Origin: Coxiellaceae bacterium
GTDB taxonomy: Bacteria; Pseudomonadota; Gammaproteobacteria; UBA9339
Direction: 5' to 3'
Assembly: GCA_003142435.1 (NCBI GenBank)
Contig: PLMI01000014.1
Span: forward strand, 1 to 7,459
Length of the DNA stretch: 7,459 bases
Part shown: positions 1 through 5,607 of the stretch, one piece after another
How the letters are laid out: each line of letters opens with the position of its first letter
Numbering within the stretch: the first letter of the stretch is position 1
Made by a program: the position numbers and the translations under genes
The notes under the pieces: generated by a model
What the model saw: only the letters and a program-made list of their open reading frames with translations
Databases searched by the model: none
Told to the model about the DNA's origin: nothing

Positions 1-103
1 AATTGATTTCTTCCCAAAATTTTAAAATATTTGGCTCACGTTTTACTAGATCTGCTTTCATGGGAAAGTCAGTTTTTGGAAGATTTACTTTGTATTCAGC
101 CAT
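1..103 (-). CDS. ileS: Isoleucyl-tRNA synthetase, N-terminal fragment (gene runs off the window)
   Basis: Only the first 34 codons are present; the gene continues beyond base 1. IleS charges tRNA-Ile with isoleucine in the cytoplasm. The visible N-terminus contains [17 protein letters not shown] followed by a Trp-Glu-Glu segment. This matches the family's conserved opening, which reads roughly NLPxTxFPMRxxLxxREP and lies just before the catalytic Rossmann domain. The start is ATG at 103-101, preceded by AAGG (bases 112-109) at a good spacing. It overlaps the end of ribF by 8 bases, so translation is probably coupled. The ribF-ileS order is typical of gammaproteobacteria, where lspA often follows. 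The HIGH and KMSKS motifs lie outside the window, so the call rests on the N-terminal signature and the neighbour. Confidence 0.9.
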   Translation of the reverse strand, partial: MAEYKVNLPKTDFPMKADLVKREPNILKFWEEIN

Positions 104-1037
104 TGTTACCTTTACCTCGAAATAAAATTTTCGCTTGTTCTACATCTTGCGTAATTTGTTCTTTTAATTGTTCTAAGCTATCAAATTTACGCTCATCCCG
201 CAACTTATGTAAAAACTCAACTTCTGCTATTTTGCCATAAATATTTTCAAAGAAATCAAAAAGATAAAATTCAAGAAAACATTTATCACCGCCAATTGTT
301 GGACGAAAACCAATATTGGCAATGCCAATTTTTGGTTCATTGTATAAACCATGAACTTTTACTAAATAAACTCCAGGGGTTGGAATTATTCTAAATCGCA
401 TATTGATATTAGCGGTAGGAAAACCAAGAGTTTTGCCACGACGATCTCCATGCACTACCCGCCCAATCATGCTAAAATTTCGCCCCAGGAGAATTTTCAC
501 TCTGTCCAAATCTCCCGATTCAATCGCATCGCGCAGCATAGTGCTGCTAACTCTTATTGAATTGACGTTAATTTGTTTTACCACGTTTACCAGAAACCCA
601 AATTTGCTGCCAAGTTTTGCAAGTAGCGCAACATCTCCTAATCTTTTAAACCCAAAACTAAAATCAAAACCTACAAATATTTCCTTGAGATTAAAATTCT
701 TAACCAGAACATCGGCAATAAATTTTTCCGCCTTCATTTCTGATATTTTTTTATCGAATTTTAAACACACAACTTCATCGATTCCCATTTTTTTCAACAA
801 GCAAATTTTCTCACGCAAAGTCATTAAACGTTTGTAATTGGTGCAATATCCAAAAAACTCTATCGGTCGCGGATAAAAAGTTAGAACAACAGTTTTAAGA
901 TTTTTTCCTTTAGCCCTTGAAATCATTTGGCGCAAAATTTCCTGATGGCCAATATGCAAGCCATCATAATTGCCTATGGTCAGAATACAACCACTTTTAT
1001 ATAATTTTCGTTTTAAAATATTGCGTATGATTCTCAT
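96..1037 (-). CDS. ribF: Bifunctional riboflavin kinase / FAD synthetase
   Basis: RibF phosphorylates riboflavin to FMN and then adenylylates it to FAD, both in the cytoplasm. From the ATG at 1037 the product is 313 residues. The N-terminal FAD synthetase domain has the nucleotidyltransferase motif [12 protein letters not shown] (residues 20-31, HxGH at 28-31) and the conserved VSST segment near 163-166. The C-terminal flavokinase domain carries GFPTANI (205-211), GVYLV and RPTIGG. The frame stays open upstream to a TTG at 1082, giving 15 extra residues. I prefer the ATG because its product lines up with the E. coli N-terminus (MxxIRxxxxL...GCxLTIGN). The TTG, however, has an almost ideal GGAGGG six bases before it, whereas the ATG has no clear ribosome-binding site, so the start is not settled. 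The gene overlaps ileS downstream and is divergent from rpmE. Confidence 0.95.
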   Translation of the reverse strand: MRIIRNILKRKLYKSGCILTIGNYDGLHIGHQEILRQMISRAKGKNLKTVVLTFYPRPIEFFGYCTNYKRLMTLREKICLLKKMGIDEVVCLKFDKKISEMKAEKFIADVLVKNFNLKEIFVGFDFSFGFKRLGDVALLAKLGSKFGFLVNVVKQINVNSIRVSSTMLRDAIESGDLDRVKILLGRNFSMIGRVVHGDRRGKTLGFPTANINMRFRIIPTPGVYLVKVHGLYNEPKIGIANIGFRPTIGGDKCFLEFYLFDFFENIYGKIAEVEFLHKLRDERKFDSLEQLKEQITQDVEQAKILFRGKGNNG

Positions 1038-1088
1038 AGTTAAAAGGCGTTGCGGAAAAACACAAAAATATGATTTATTCAATTACAA

Positions 1089-1114
1089 CCCTCCGTAGCT
1101 AAAGCTTCGGCGGG
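1089..1114. repeat. 26-base GC-rich imperfect palindrome, probably a dispersed repeat unit
   Basis: Reading outward from a central AA, the arms are AGCT/AGCT, a T/T mismatch, CCG/CGG, a T/C mismatch and CCC/GGG, giving 10 pairs in 26 bases. It stands out as GC-rich within an AT-rich intergenic region. It resembles the short extragenic palindromes (REP-like or MITE-like) that recur in many bacterial genomes, but only one copy is in this window, so the repeat status is inferred. On the minus strand its end supplies a GGAGGG just ahead of a TTG in the ribF frame. Confidence 0.5.
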
Positions 1115-1122
1115 AATCCAGA

Positions 1123-1145
1123 TCCCCGACAAAATCATTCGGGGA
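1123..1145. repeat. Hairpin in the ribF leader region
   Basis: TCCCCGA (1123-1129) and TCGGGGA (1139-1145) form a perfect 7-base-pair stem with a 9-base loop. It lies 8 bases from the 26-base palindrome and probably belongs to the same repeat unit. There is no T-run immediately after it on either strand, so it does not look like a classic intrinsic terminator. If ribF is transcribed from the -10-like box at 1169-1164, this hairpin would be in its 5' leader. Confidence 0.5.
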
Positions 1146-1163
1146 CATGCAATAAAAAACTTC

Positions 1164-1169
1164 AGTATA
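1164..1169 (-). promoter_or_regulatory. Candidate -10 box for ribF
   Basis: The minus strand reads TATACT here (TTGATTATACTG in context), a good -10 match. No convincing -35 lies 16-18 bases upstream; the region there is T-rich with TGTTTT. Transcription would begin near 1157 and give a leader of about 120 bases carrying both palindromes. This is the only reasonable -10 I see between ribF and rpmE on this strand, but it is weak. Confidence 0.3.
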
Positions 1170-1199
1170 ATCAAATGCTTACAAAAAACAGCTATTTTT

Positions 1200-1266
1200 T
1201 TTCGAAATCCTAATTATTCCCATGAATTCTTGCATAAATTAGCACAAAAATGATATACTTTCGAAA
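1200..1266. repeat. Two copies of the palindrome TTTCGAAA flanking the rpmE promoter
   Basis: The perfect 8-base palindrome TTTCGAAA occurs at 1200-1207 and again at 1259-1266, 59 bases apart. The first copy is upstream of the -35 box. The second overlaps the last base of the -10 box and the expected transcription start. That placement would suit an operator pair, but in AT-rich DNA chance recurrence is possible and I recognise no known regulator's site. Confidence 0.35.
1230..1259 (+). promoter_or_regulatory. Sigma70-type promoter for rpmE-rpsP-rimM
   Basis: TTGCAT (1230-1235) and TATACT (1254-1259) are separated by 18 bases, a reasonable -35/-10 pair. Transcription would start near 1266, about 20 bases before the rpmE ATG. 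This is the best promoter match in the divergent intergenic region and faces the ribosomal protein genes. Confidence 0.6.
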
Positions 1267-1267
1267 A

Positions 1268-1279
1268 ATTTTGCAAAAT
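1268..1279. promoter_or_regulatory. 12-base perfect palindrome in the rpmE leader
   Basis: ATTTTGCAAAAT is fully symmetric and lies between the predicted transcription start and the rpmE ATG at 1288. A perfect palindrome with no loop suits a dimeric DNA-binding protein better than an RNA hairpin. It sits directly next to the second TTTCGAAA. Its function is unknown, and chance occurrence in AT-rich DNA cannot be excluded. Confidence 0.3.
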
Positions 1280-1287
1280 AACTACCT

Positions 1288-1536
1288 ATGAAACCAAACA
1301 TTCACCCAAAATACTATGAAGTAAAAGTAGTCTGCAGTTGCGGAAATACGTTCACTACTAAATCAACCAGAGAAGGCGAACTCAATTTGGAAGTTTGCTC
1401 AAACTGCCACCCGTTTTATACCGGGAAACAAAAAGTAGTCGATACTGGCGGCAGAGTTGATAAATTCAAACAAAAATACAAAAAAACAGCAGCTAAGAAA
1501 ACTGAAAAATCTGCAAAAGATGAATCGGAAAAATAA
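1288..1536 (+). CDS. rpmE: 50S ribosomal protein L31 (bL31), zinc-binding type
   Basis: bL31 is a large-subunit protein that helps form an intersubunit bridge with the small subunit. The 82-residue product opens with the family hallmark [12 protein letters not shown]. It has the four cysteines of the zinc-binding form: C16 and C18 (CSCG) and C37 and C40 (CSNCH). HPFYTGKQ and the DTGGRVDKF segment follow. E. coli L31 is about 70 residues; the excess here is a lysine-rich tail from about residue 62 to 82, presumably disordered. The ATG has no visible Shine-Dalgarno sequence. The gene is first in a plus-strand run with rpsP and rimM, driven by the promoter at 1230-1259. Autogenous control of rpmE through its leader is known in E. 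coli, but the leader here seems too short to judge. Confidence 0.97.
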   Translation: MKPNIHPKYYEVKVVCSCGNTFTTKSTREGELNLEVCSNCHPFYTGKQKVVDTGGRVDKFKQKYKKTAAKKTEKSAKDESEK

Positions 1537-1539
1537 GAT

Positions 1540-1566
1540 AAAAATTAAGTTTATTTTTTAATTTTT
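1540..1566 (+). other. A/T-only stem-loop between rpmE and rpsP
   Basis: AAAAATTAA (1540-1548) and TTAATTTTT (1558-1566) can pair over 9 bases around a 9-base loop. The stem has no G or C and would be weak. It may attenuate readthrough or protect mRNA ends, or be an accident of composition. I do not call it a terminator, because rpsP has no obvious promoter of its own downstream. Confidence 0.25.
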
Positions 1567-1575
1567 CAATAAATT

Positions 1576-1579
1576 GAGG
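1576..1579 (+). promoter_or_regulatory. Ribosome-binding site of rpsP (decides the start)
   Basis: GAGG lies 9 bases before the ATG at 1589. It supports that ATG over the in-frame TTG at 1574, which would overlap this site and add five residues not found in S16 proteins. Confidence 0.7.
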
Positions 1580-1588
1580 TTATATTAC

Positions 1589-1945
1589 ATGGTCATAATT
1601 CGTTTAGCTAGAGGGGGGGCAAAAAAACGCCCATTTTTCAATATCGTAGTTACCGATCATCGCAATCCTCGTGATGGCAAGTTCATAAGCAGATTGGGTT
1701 ACTATAATCCGCGCGCTACTGATAAAGAACAAAAATTGCTCATCGATAAAGAAAAAATGTCCCAATGGATTGCAAAAGGTGCAAAACTCTCTGAACGAGT
1801 TTCTTATCTTCTCTCACAACTAGAAAACAATCCTGCCTTAGCAAAAAGTCCCAAGCGATTGAAAGCTTCTAAAAAAGCCAAAAAACCTAAAGAAAAAGAA
1901 GCTCCTAAAGCCGAAGAAACCAAAACAGAAGAAGCTAAAGCGTAA
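1589..1945 (+). CDS. rpsP: 30S ribosomal protein S16 (bS16)
   Basis: bS16 is a small-subunit protein needed for efficient 30S assembly. From the ATG at 1589 the product is 118 residues. It begins MVIIRLARGGAKKRPFF, the signature of the family, followed by a DHRNPRDGKFI segment, LGYYNP (36-41) and the W60-IAKGAKLSERV region. The conserved fold ends near residue 82, the whole length of E. coli S16. The rest (about 85-118) is a Lys/Ala/Glu/Pro-rich tail, probably disordered. Codons 8-13 contain seven G, one C and seven A in a row, with the reading frame intact. The gene sits 52 bases after rpmE and 29 bases before rimM, so co-transcription is likely. In most bacteria rpsP-rimM is followed by trmD-rplS, which is absent here. 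Confidence 0.97.
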   Translation: MVIIRLARGGAKKRPFFNIVVTDHRNPRDGKFISRLGYYNPRATDKEQKLLIDKEKMSQWIAKGAKLSERVSYLLSQLENNPALAKSPKRLKASKKAKKPKEKEAPKAEETKTEEAKA

Positions 1946-1974
1946 TCATAATTAAATAATGCAATTCATTTCAA

Positions 1975-2478
1975 ATGTCGAGTGATAAAGTAATCGTTGG
2001 TAAATTTGGCAAGACATTTGGATTATCCGGCTCGCTGAAAATAAATTCTTTTACTGTTCCTAAAGCCAACATTCTCAACTTTTCATCTTTATATATTTAC
2101 CAAAATAATCAATGGTCAAAATTGGAAATTGAAAACTTATTCGAGAACGGAAGAGAAATTATAGGTAAATTGAAACATTGTAACTCGCCTGAATCAGCAA
2201 AGATCTTCACTAATCTATATATTTACGTTCCCAGAGATGATTTTCCAAAACTAAATAATAATGAATATTATTGGGCGGATTTGGAAAATCTAAAAGTGAT
2301 AAACATGGAAAATATTGAACTGGGAATTGTTACTGGGTTAATGTCAACTGGAGCTAATGATGTCCTTATAGTAAAAAATGATAACAAAGAAACGCTAATC
2401 CCTTATACAAAACAAGTTATAGTAAAAGTTGATCTAAAACAAAAAACAATTAAAGTAAATTGGGATGAGATTCTGTAA
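1975..2478 (+). CDS. rimM: Ribosome maturation factor RimM
   Basis: RimM helps assemble the head of the 30S subunit and associates with ribosomal protein S19 in the cytoplasm. The 167-residue product has both family domains. The N-terminal RimM barrel starts with KVIVGKFGKTFGLSGSLKI (residues 5-23), whose GxFGKxxGLxGxLK pattern is diagnostic. The C-terminal PRC-barrel starts at EYYWADL (97-103) and contains GANDVLIV (126-133), LIPY (141-144) and a terminal VNWDEIL. The length is close to normal. The ATG lies 29 bases after rpsP and has no clear Shine-Dalgarno sequence; an upstream ATG at 1959 is out of frame. RimM next to rpsP is standard, but the gene ends the cluster instead of leading into trmD, and the next gene is convergent. 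Confidence 0.95.
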   Translation: MSSDKVIVGKFGKTFGLSGSLKINSFTVPKANILNFSSLYIYQNNQWSKLEIENLFENGREIIGKLKHCNSPESAKIFTNLYIYVPRDDFPKLNNNEYYWADLENLKVINMENIELGIVTGLMSTGANDVLIVKNDNKETLIPYTKQVIVKVDLKQKTIKVNWDEIL

Positions 2479-2483
2479 AATTT

Positions 2484-2549
2484 TTGCACTCTTTTATTTC
2501 ATCGCTTAGCAAAGAGATTATATTTTCCTAAGCAAAATGAAAAATGCAA
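2484..2549. repeat. Imperfect inverted repeat between convergent rimM and ABC ATPase genes
   Basis: Three nested arm pairs match: TTGCA (2484-2488) with TGCAA (2545-2549), TTTCAT (2497-2502) with ATGAAA (2538-2543), and GCTTAG (2504-2509) with CTAAGC (2528-2533). The central loop is 18 bases, and the outer arms are offset by unequal bulges. It fills much of the 122-base gap 2479-2600. The position suits a shared terminator for both strands, but neither side has the T-run of a classic intrinsic terminator. It could also be a decayed repeat. I see nothing else in this gap. Confidence 0.35.
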
Positions 2550-2600
2550 CTAAACCCATTTTATTATGTTTCCAAATATAAAAAATGTGCGCAAAAAAAG

Positions 2601-3293
2601 TTAACAAATAACCCGACAGTCACCACCAATAATTTTGCCATCACATATCTTGATAATTCTTTGGGCTTGCTTTACTAAATCCAAATCATGCGTAACGATG
2701 ATTATGGTTTTTCCACGCTGATTAGCATCCAGCAATAGCTTCATTATCTCACAGCCTGAAGTTGAATCTAGATTTCCCGTTGGCTCATCAGCCAAAACAA
2801 TATCAGGGTCAGTAACCAAAGCGCGCGCTATAGCCACTCGCTGCTGTTGTCCTCCTGATAGTTCATTGGCACGATGTTTAACGTACCTTATAAGATCTAC
2901 TTTTGCCAACATTTCTTCTGCTTTGCTCTTGCGCTGCGCAAAATCAACTCCACGATAAACAAGAGGTAATGCAACATTTTCTAAAACTGTCAGAGAGGCC
3001 AATAAATTAAAATTTTGGAAAACAAAGCCTACATTTTTATTGCGGATTTTTGCCAATTCATTTGGTGATAATTTACTTACTTCTTTGCCAGCCAATAAAT
3101 ATCGCCCTGAAGTCGGCGTTGATAAGCAGCCAATTATTTGAATTAAAGTTGACTTGCCTGATCCTGATGGTCCTACAATTGCGGTAAAATCCCCATAGTT
3201 CACCGTTAGGGTAACGTCTTTCAAAGCTTCATAACGTACCTGCCCCGTTTGATATGTTTTATAAATATTTTCCAATTGAATTAAATTCGCCAT
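2601..3293 (-). CDS. ABC transporter ATP-binding protein, MacB/LolD-like
   Basis: This is the ATPase partner of the adjacent FtsX-type permease and should sit on the cytoplasmic face of the inner membrane. All nucleotide-binding motifs are intact in the 230 residues: Walker [10 protein letters not shown] (41-49), Q-loop Gln93, signature LSGGQQQR (145-152), Walker B IVLADE with Glu170, D-loop region and switch His202 in THD. The PTGNLDS after Walker B and the N-terminal [20 protein letters not shown] are typical of the MacB/LolD/FtsE branch, which powers mechanical or export work through type VII permeases. The start ATG is 11 bases after the permease stop, with no Shine-Dalgarno sequence, so translation is probably coupled. 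The tail ending CRVIC is unlike the usual family end. The substrate cannot be inferred, so I assign no gene symbol. Confidence 0.93.
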   Translation of the reverse strand: MANLIQLENIYKTYQTGQVRYEALKDVTLTVNYGDFTAIVGPSGSGKSTLIQIIGCLSTPTSGRYLLAGKEVSKLSPNELAKIRNKNVGFVFQNFNLLASLTVLENVALPLVYRGVDFAQRKSKAEEMLAKVDLIRYVKHRANELSGGQQQRVAIARALVTDPDIVLADEPTGNLDSTSGCEIMKLLLDANQRGKTIIIVTHDLDLVKQAQRIIKICDGKIIGGDCRVIC

Positions 3294-3304
3294 ATTAATT
3301 TCTA

Positions 3305-4543
3305 TTATTCATAAGTTAATGATTCTGCAGGATCCACTTTAGCTGCCTTCATTGCAGGAAATAACCCGGCAAGAAAACCAGTCAATCCTAATATTACAAC
3401 AACAATAAAAATTACTTTTAGTGATAATACCGGGTTTGGCTGGCCAATTACTTCGATGAGCTTTCCCTGGAAAGTGATTTTCCTAACTCCGAATACTAAT
3501 AAAAAAGACAACACTAAACCAATAGAACCACCGATTATAGTCACTAAAAAAGATTCAGCAATATAATGAAATAAAATGTGATATGTTCTTGCTCCCAATG
3601 CCATCTGCACTCCTATTTCATGCGTTGCCCTTTTTATAGAAGCAAACATCACATTTGCAATACCGACACCGGCAATTAGCAAAGTTAATGACCCAATAAT
3701 TCCCAAAAATATTTGCATTCCGTAGAAAAAAGTATTTATAGTATTTTGGATTTTGGCTAAATCAGTAAAATTAACTATGCTGGAATCATCGGGATCGGCA
3801 TTGTGATGCAGGGCAATAATTTGTTGTATTTGTTGTTTTGTTCCTGTGAGCAAATTTAAATTCTTATATGTTATAGAAATTCTATCTATATACCTAGGAT
3901 TAGCTAAGAGTTGATACGTTGATACAGGAATCCAATTTAAATATTCATCAGGAGCTTCTGATGACATAAATTCTGGTTTTTTCTGCATTACTCCAATTAC
4001 AGTAAATGGTTGTTTTCCAATCAACACTATTTCACCTATGGAATTGAGCTCATTACCAAATAATTCTTCCTGAGTTTTATTTCCCAGGACAATTACAGCA
4101 TTCTCCTTAATTATATCTACGGCATTAACTAATCGCCCTCCTTCTTGTACTTGAATTTGATGAATCGAAAAATAACTAGGATCTACTGCTTTAATTGAGG
4201 AATCTATCCGTAGAAGCTTATAGCTCATTGTGGTTTGCATTTCATATTCTGAACTCACATTAGCTACATTAGGGAGTTTCTTTATTGCTTCCAAATCCAT
4301 TTGGTTAAGATAAATTTTGTTATCAGGATGAGATCCAAAATACATTTTAGAAGTAGTTCCTCCTGATAAAGATAAAAAATTTGTTCCGGCGCTTGCTGTA
4401 GTCTTGGCAAAGGTCAAACGCAACCCTTCGCCAATCGCTAACATGCTGGAAACGGAAAAAGTACCCCAAACAATTGCAACAATTGTTAAAATTACTCTAG
4501 TTTTCTCCCTCAATAAATCTTTAATTATAAGTAAAAATTGCAT
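3305..4543 (-). CDS. MacB/FtsX-family ABC transporter permease
   Basis: This 412-residue inner-membrane protein has the type VII ABC layout. TM1 is near residues 16-38, followed by a large periplasmic MacB-type domain at roughly 45-270. Three more membrane segments lie near 276-299, 326-352 and 372-396. The loop after TM2 reads EIGVQMALGAR (309-319), the conserved coupling motif of the FtsX domain. The C-terminus AAKVDPAESLTYE matches the family's usual DPxEALRYE ending. The family includes MacB (antibiotic and toxin export), LolC/E (lipoprotein release) and Bce-type peptide sensors and detoxifiers. The single FtsX domain with four TMs suits the MacB group, but here the ATPase is encoded separately. 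The gene follows tsaD by 26 bases. MacB-like exporters usually have a membrane-fusion (HlyD/MacA) partner, and none is encoded beside it. The substrate is unknown. Confidence 0.92.
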   Translation of the reverse strand: MQFLLIIKDLLREKTRVILTIVAIVWGTFSVSSMLAIGEGLRLTFAKTTASAGTNFLSLSGGTTSKMYFGSHPDNKIYLNQMDLEAIKKLPNVANVSSEYEMQTTMSYKLLRIDSSIKAVDPSYFSIHQIQVQEGGRLVNAVDIIKENAVIVLGNKTQEELFGNELNSIGEIVLIGKQPFTVIGVMQKKPEFMSSEAPDEYLNWIPVSTYQLLANPRYIDRISITYKNLNLLTGTKQQIQQIIALHHNADPDDSSIVNFTDLAKIQNTINTFFYGMQIFLGIIGSLTLLIAGVGIANVMFASIKRATHEIGVQMALGARTYHILFHYIAESFLVTIIGGSIGLVLSFLLVFGVRKITFQGKLIEVIGQPNPVLSLKVIFIVVVILGLTGFLAGLFPAMKAAKVDPAESLTYE

Positions 4544-4569
4544 TGCGCGTTAATCCATTACAATAAAAT

Positions 4570-5607
4570 TTAATGACAGCTTATTTCCTTTAAACTCCAT
4601 CTTGGAAAAACTTTAATGGTCAAATCTTTGTCACTGCACCCCAAAGAAAGCCTTTGATAACCTGCATATGCAATCATTGCTCCGTTGTCAGTGCAAAATT
4701 CAAACCGCGGATAAAAAACTTTTGCTCCCATTGCGTCCGCCATAGCGTTCATTCGCTTTCGTAATTCTTTATTAGCGCTTACTCCTCCACAAACAACTAA
4801 ACGCTTTAACTTTGTTTGCTGCAGCGCCCGCTTACATTTTACAACTAACGTTTCTACCACTGCATCCTGAAAAGCACAAGCTATATCTGCACACAAAGCG
4901 GATTTGTCCTCTTCGGTTATTTTCTGTTTTGTAAATTCACGGAACATATTGGCAGTAAAAGTTTTAAGACCGCTAAAACTAAAATCCAGATTGTGCTTAT
5001 TGATCATTGGGCGCGGAAAGTAAAACCTATTCGAATTGCCTTTTTCTGCAAGCAAAGATAAAGGCGCGCCCCCTGGATATGGCAATCCCAGCATTTTAGC
5101 GATCTTATCAAATGCTTCGCCGGCTGCATCATCTAAAGACTCACCTAAAATAGCATATTTCCCGATACCATCAACCTTTACAATTTGCGTATGTCCGCCT
5201 GATACAAGCAATGCTAGGAATGGAAATGCCAGGGAAACATCATCTAAAAATGGAGCCAAAAGATGTGCCTCCATGTGATGAACAGGAACTGAGGGAATTT
5301 GCAAAGTAAAAGCAAGGCTTTTCGCAACAGTGGCGCCAACTAATAAAGCCCCAATCAATCCCGGACCTGCTGTATATGAAATGGCATCGATGTCTGTGAT
5401 TGAAAGTTTAGCTTTTGCCAGCGCCTCATCTAGCAATAATAAAATTTTCCGGATGTGATCGCGCGAAGCTAGTTCCGGGACTACTCCGCCAAACTTTTGG
5501 TGAATTTCTACTTGGCTATATAAAACATGTGACAGTAAACCAACATCGGAATCATAAATAGCTATGCCAGTTTCATCGCAAGAAGTTTCTATGCCTAATA
5601 TTTTCAT
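4570..5607 (-). CDS. tsaD: tRNA N6-threonylcarbamoyladenosine transferase TsaD
   Basis: With TsaB and TsaE, TsaD transfers threonylcarbamoyl from TsaC's product to A37 of ANN-decoding tRNAs, an essential modification for decoding fidelity. The 345-residue protein is a full-length ASKHA-fold member. It opens with [16 protein letters not shown] and has the metal-binding HMEAH (H111, H115), SGGHTQ (136-141), [18 protein letters not shown] (163-180), CGGVSAN (273-279) and [13 protein letters not shown] with Asp307. The E. coli metal ligands fall in equivalent places. The start ATG overlaps the stop of the upstream aminopeptidase as ATGA, with no Shine-Dalgarno sequence, so translation is probably coupled. 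In E. coli and many relatives tsaD is divergent from rpsU-dnaG; here it sits between a peptidase and ABC transporter genes. The older name Gcp or O-sialoglycoprotein endopeptidase is a misnomer. Confidence 0.97.
   Translation of the reverse strand: MKILGIETSCDETGIAIYDSDVGLLSHVLYSQVEIHQKFGGVVPELASRDHIRKILLLLDEALAKAKLSITDIDAISYTAGPGLIGALLVGATVAKSLAFTLQIPSVPVHHMEAHLLAPFLDDVSLAFPFLALLVSGGHTQIVKVDGIGKYAILGESLDDAAGEAFDKIAKMLGLPYPGGAPLSLLAEKGNSNRFYFPRPMINKHNLDFSFSGLKTFTANMFREFTKQKITEEDKSALCADIACAFQDAVVETLVVKCKRALQQTKLKRLVVCGGVSANKELRKRMNAMADAMGAKVFYPRFEFCTDNGAMIAYAGYQRLSLGCSDKDLTIKVFPRWSLKEISCH

Noticed and set aside
31..240. Plus-strand open frame across the ileS/ribF junction
   Set aside because: It lies antisense to the recognised ileS start and ribF end, and its translation has no recognisable family features.
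403..837. Plus-strand open frame of 144 codons
   Set aside because: It is fully antisense to ribF, rich in Ser, Thr, Leu and Pro as expected of a shadow frame, and has no recognisable motif.
1038..1170. FMN riboswitch ahead of ribF
   Set aside because: The region is too short and shows only two simple hairpins; I see none of the conserved multi-helix pattern of the RFN element.
1574..1588. TTG start adding five residues to S16
   Set aside because: It would overlap the GAGG site at 1576-1579, and the ATG at 1589 gives the conserved MVxIRLAR start.
2583..2603. Intrinsic terminator from the T-runs after the ABC ATPase stop
   Set aside because: T-runs occur on the minus strand but no GC-rich stem precedes them; the nearby TGCGCA is too short to act as one.
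5036..5278. Plus-strand open frame inside tsaD
   Set aside because: It is antisense to strongly conserved TsaD motifs and has no protein features of its own.
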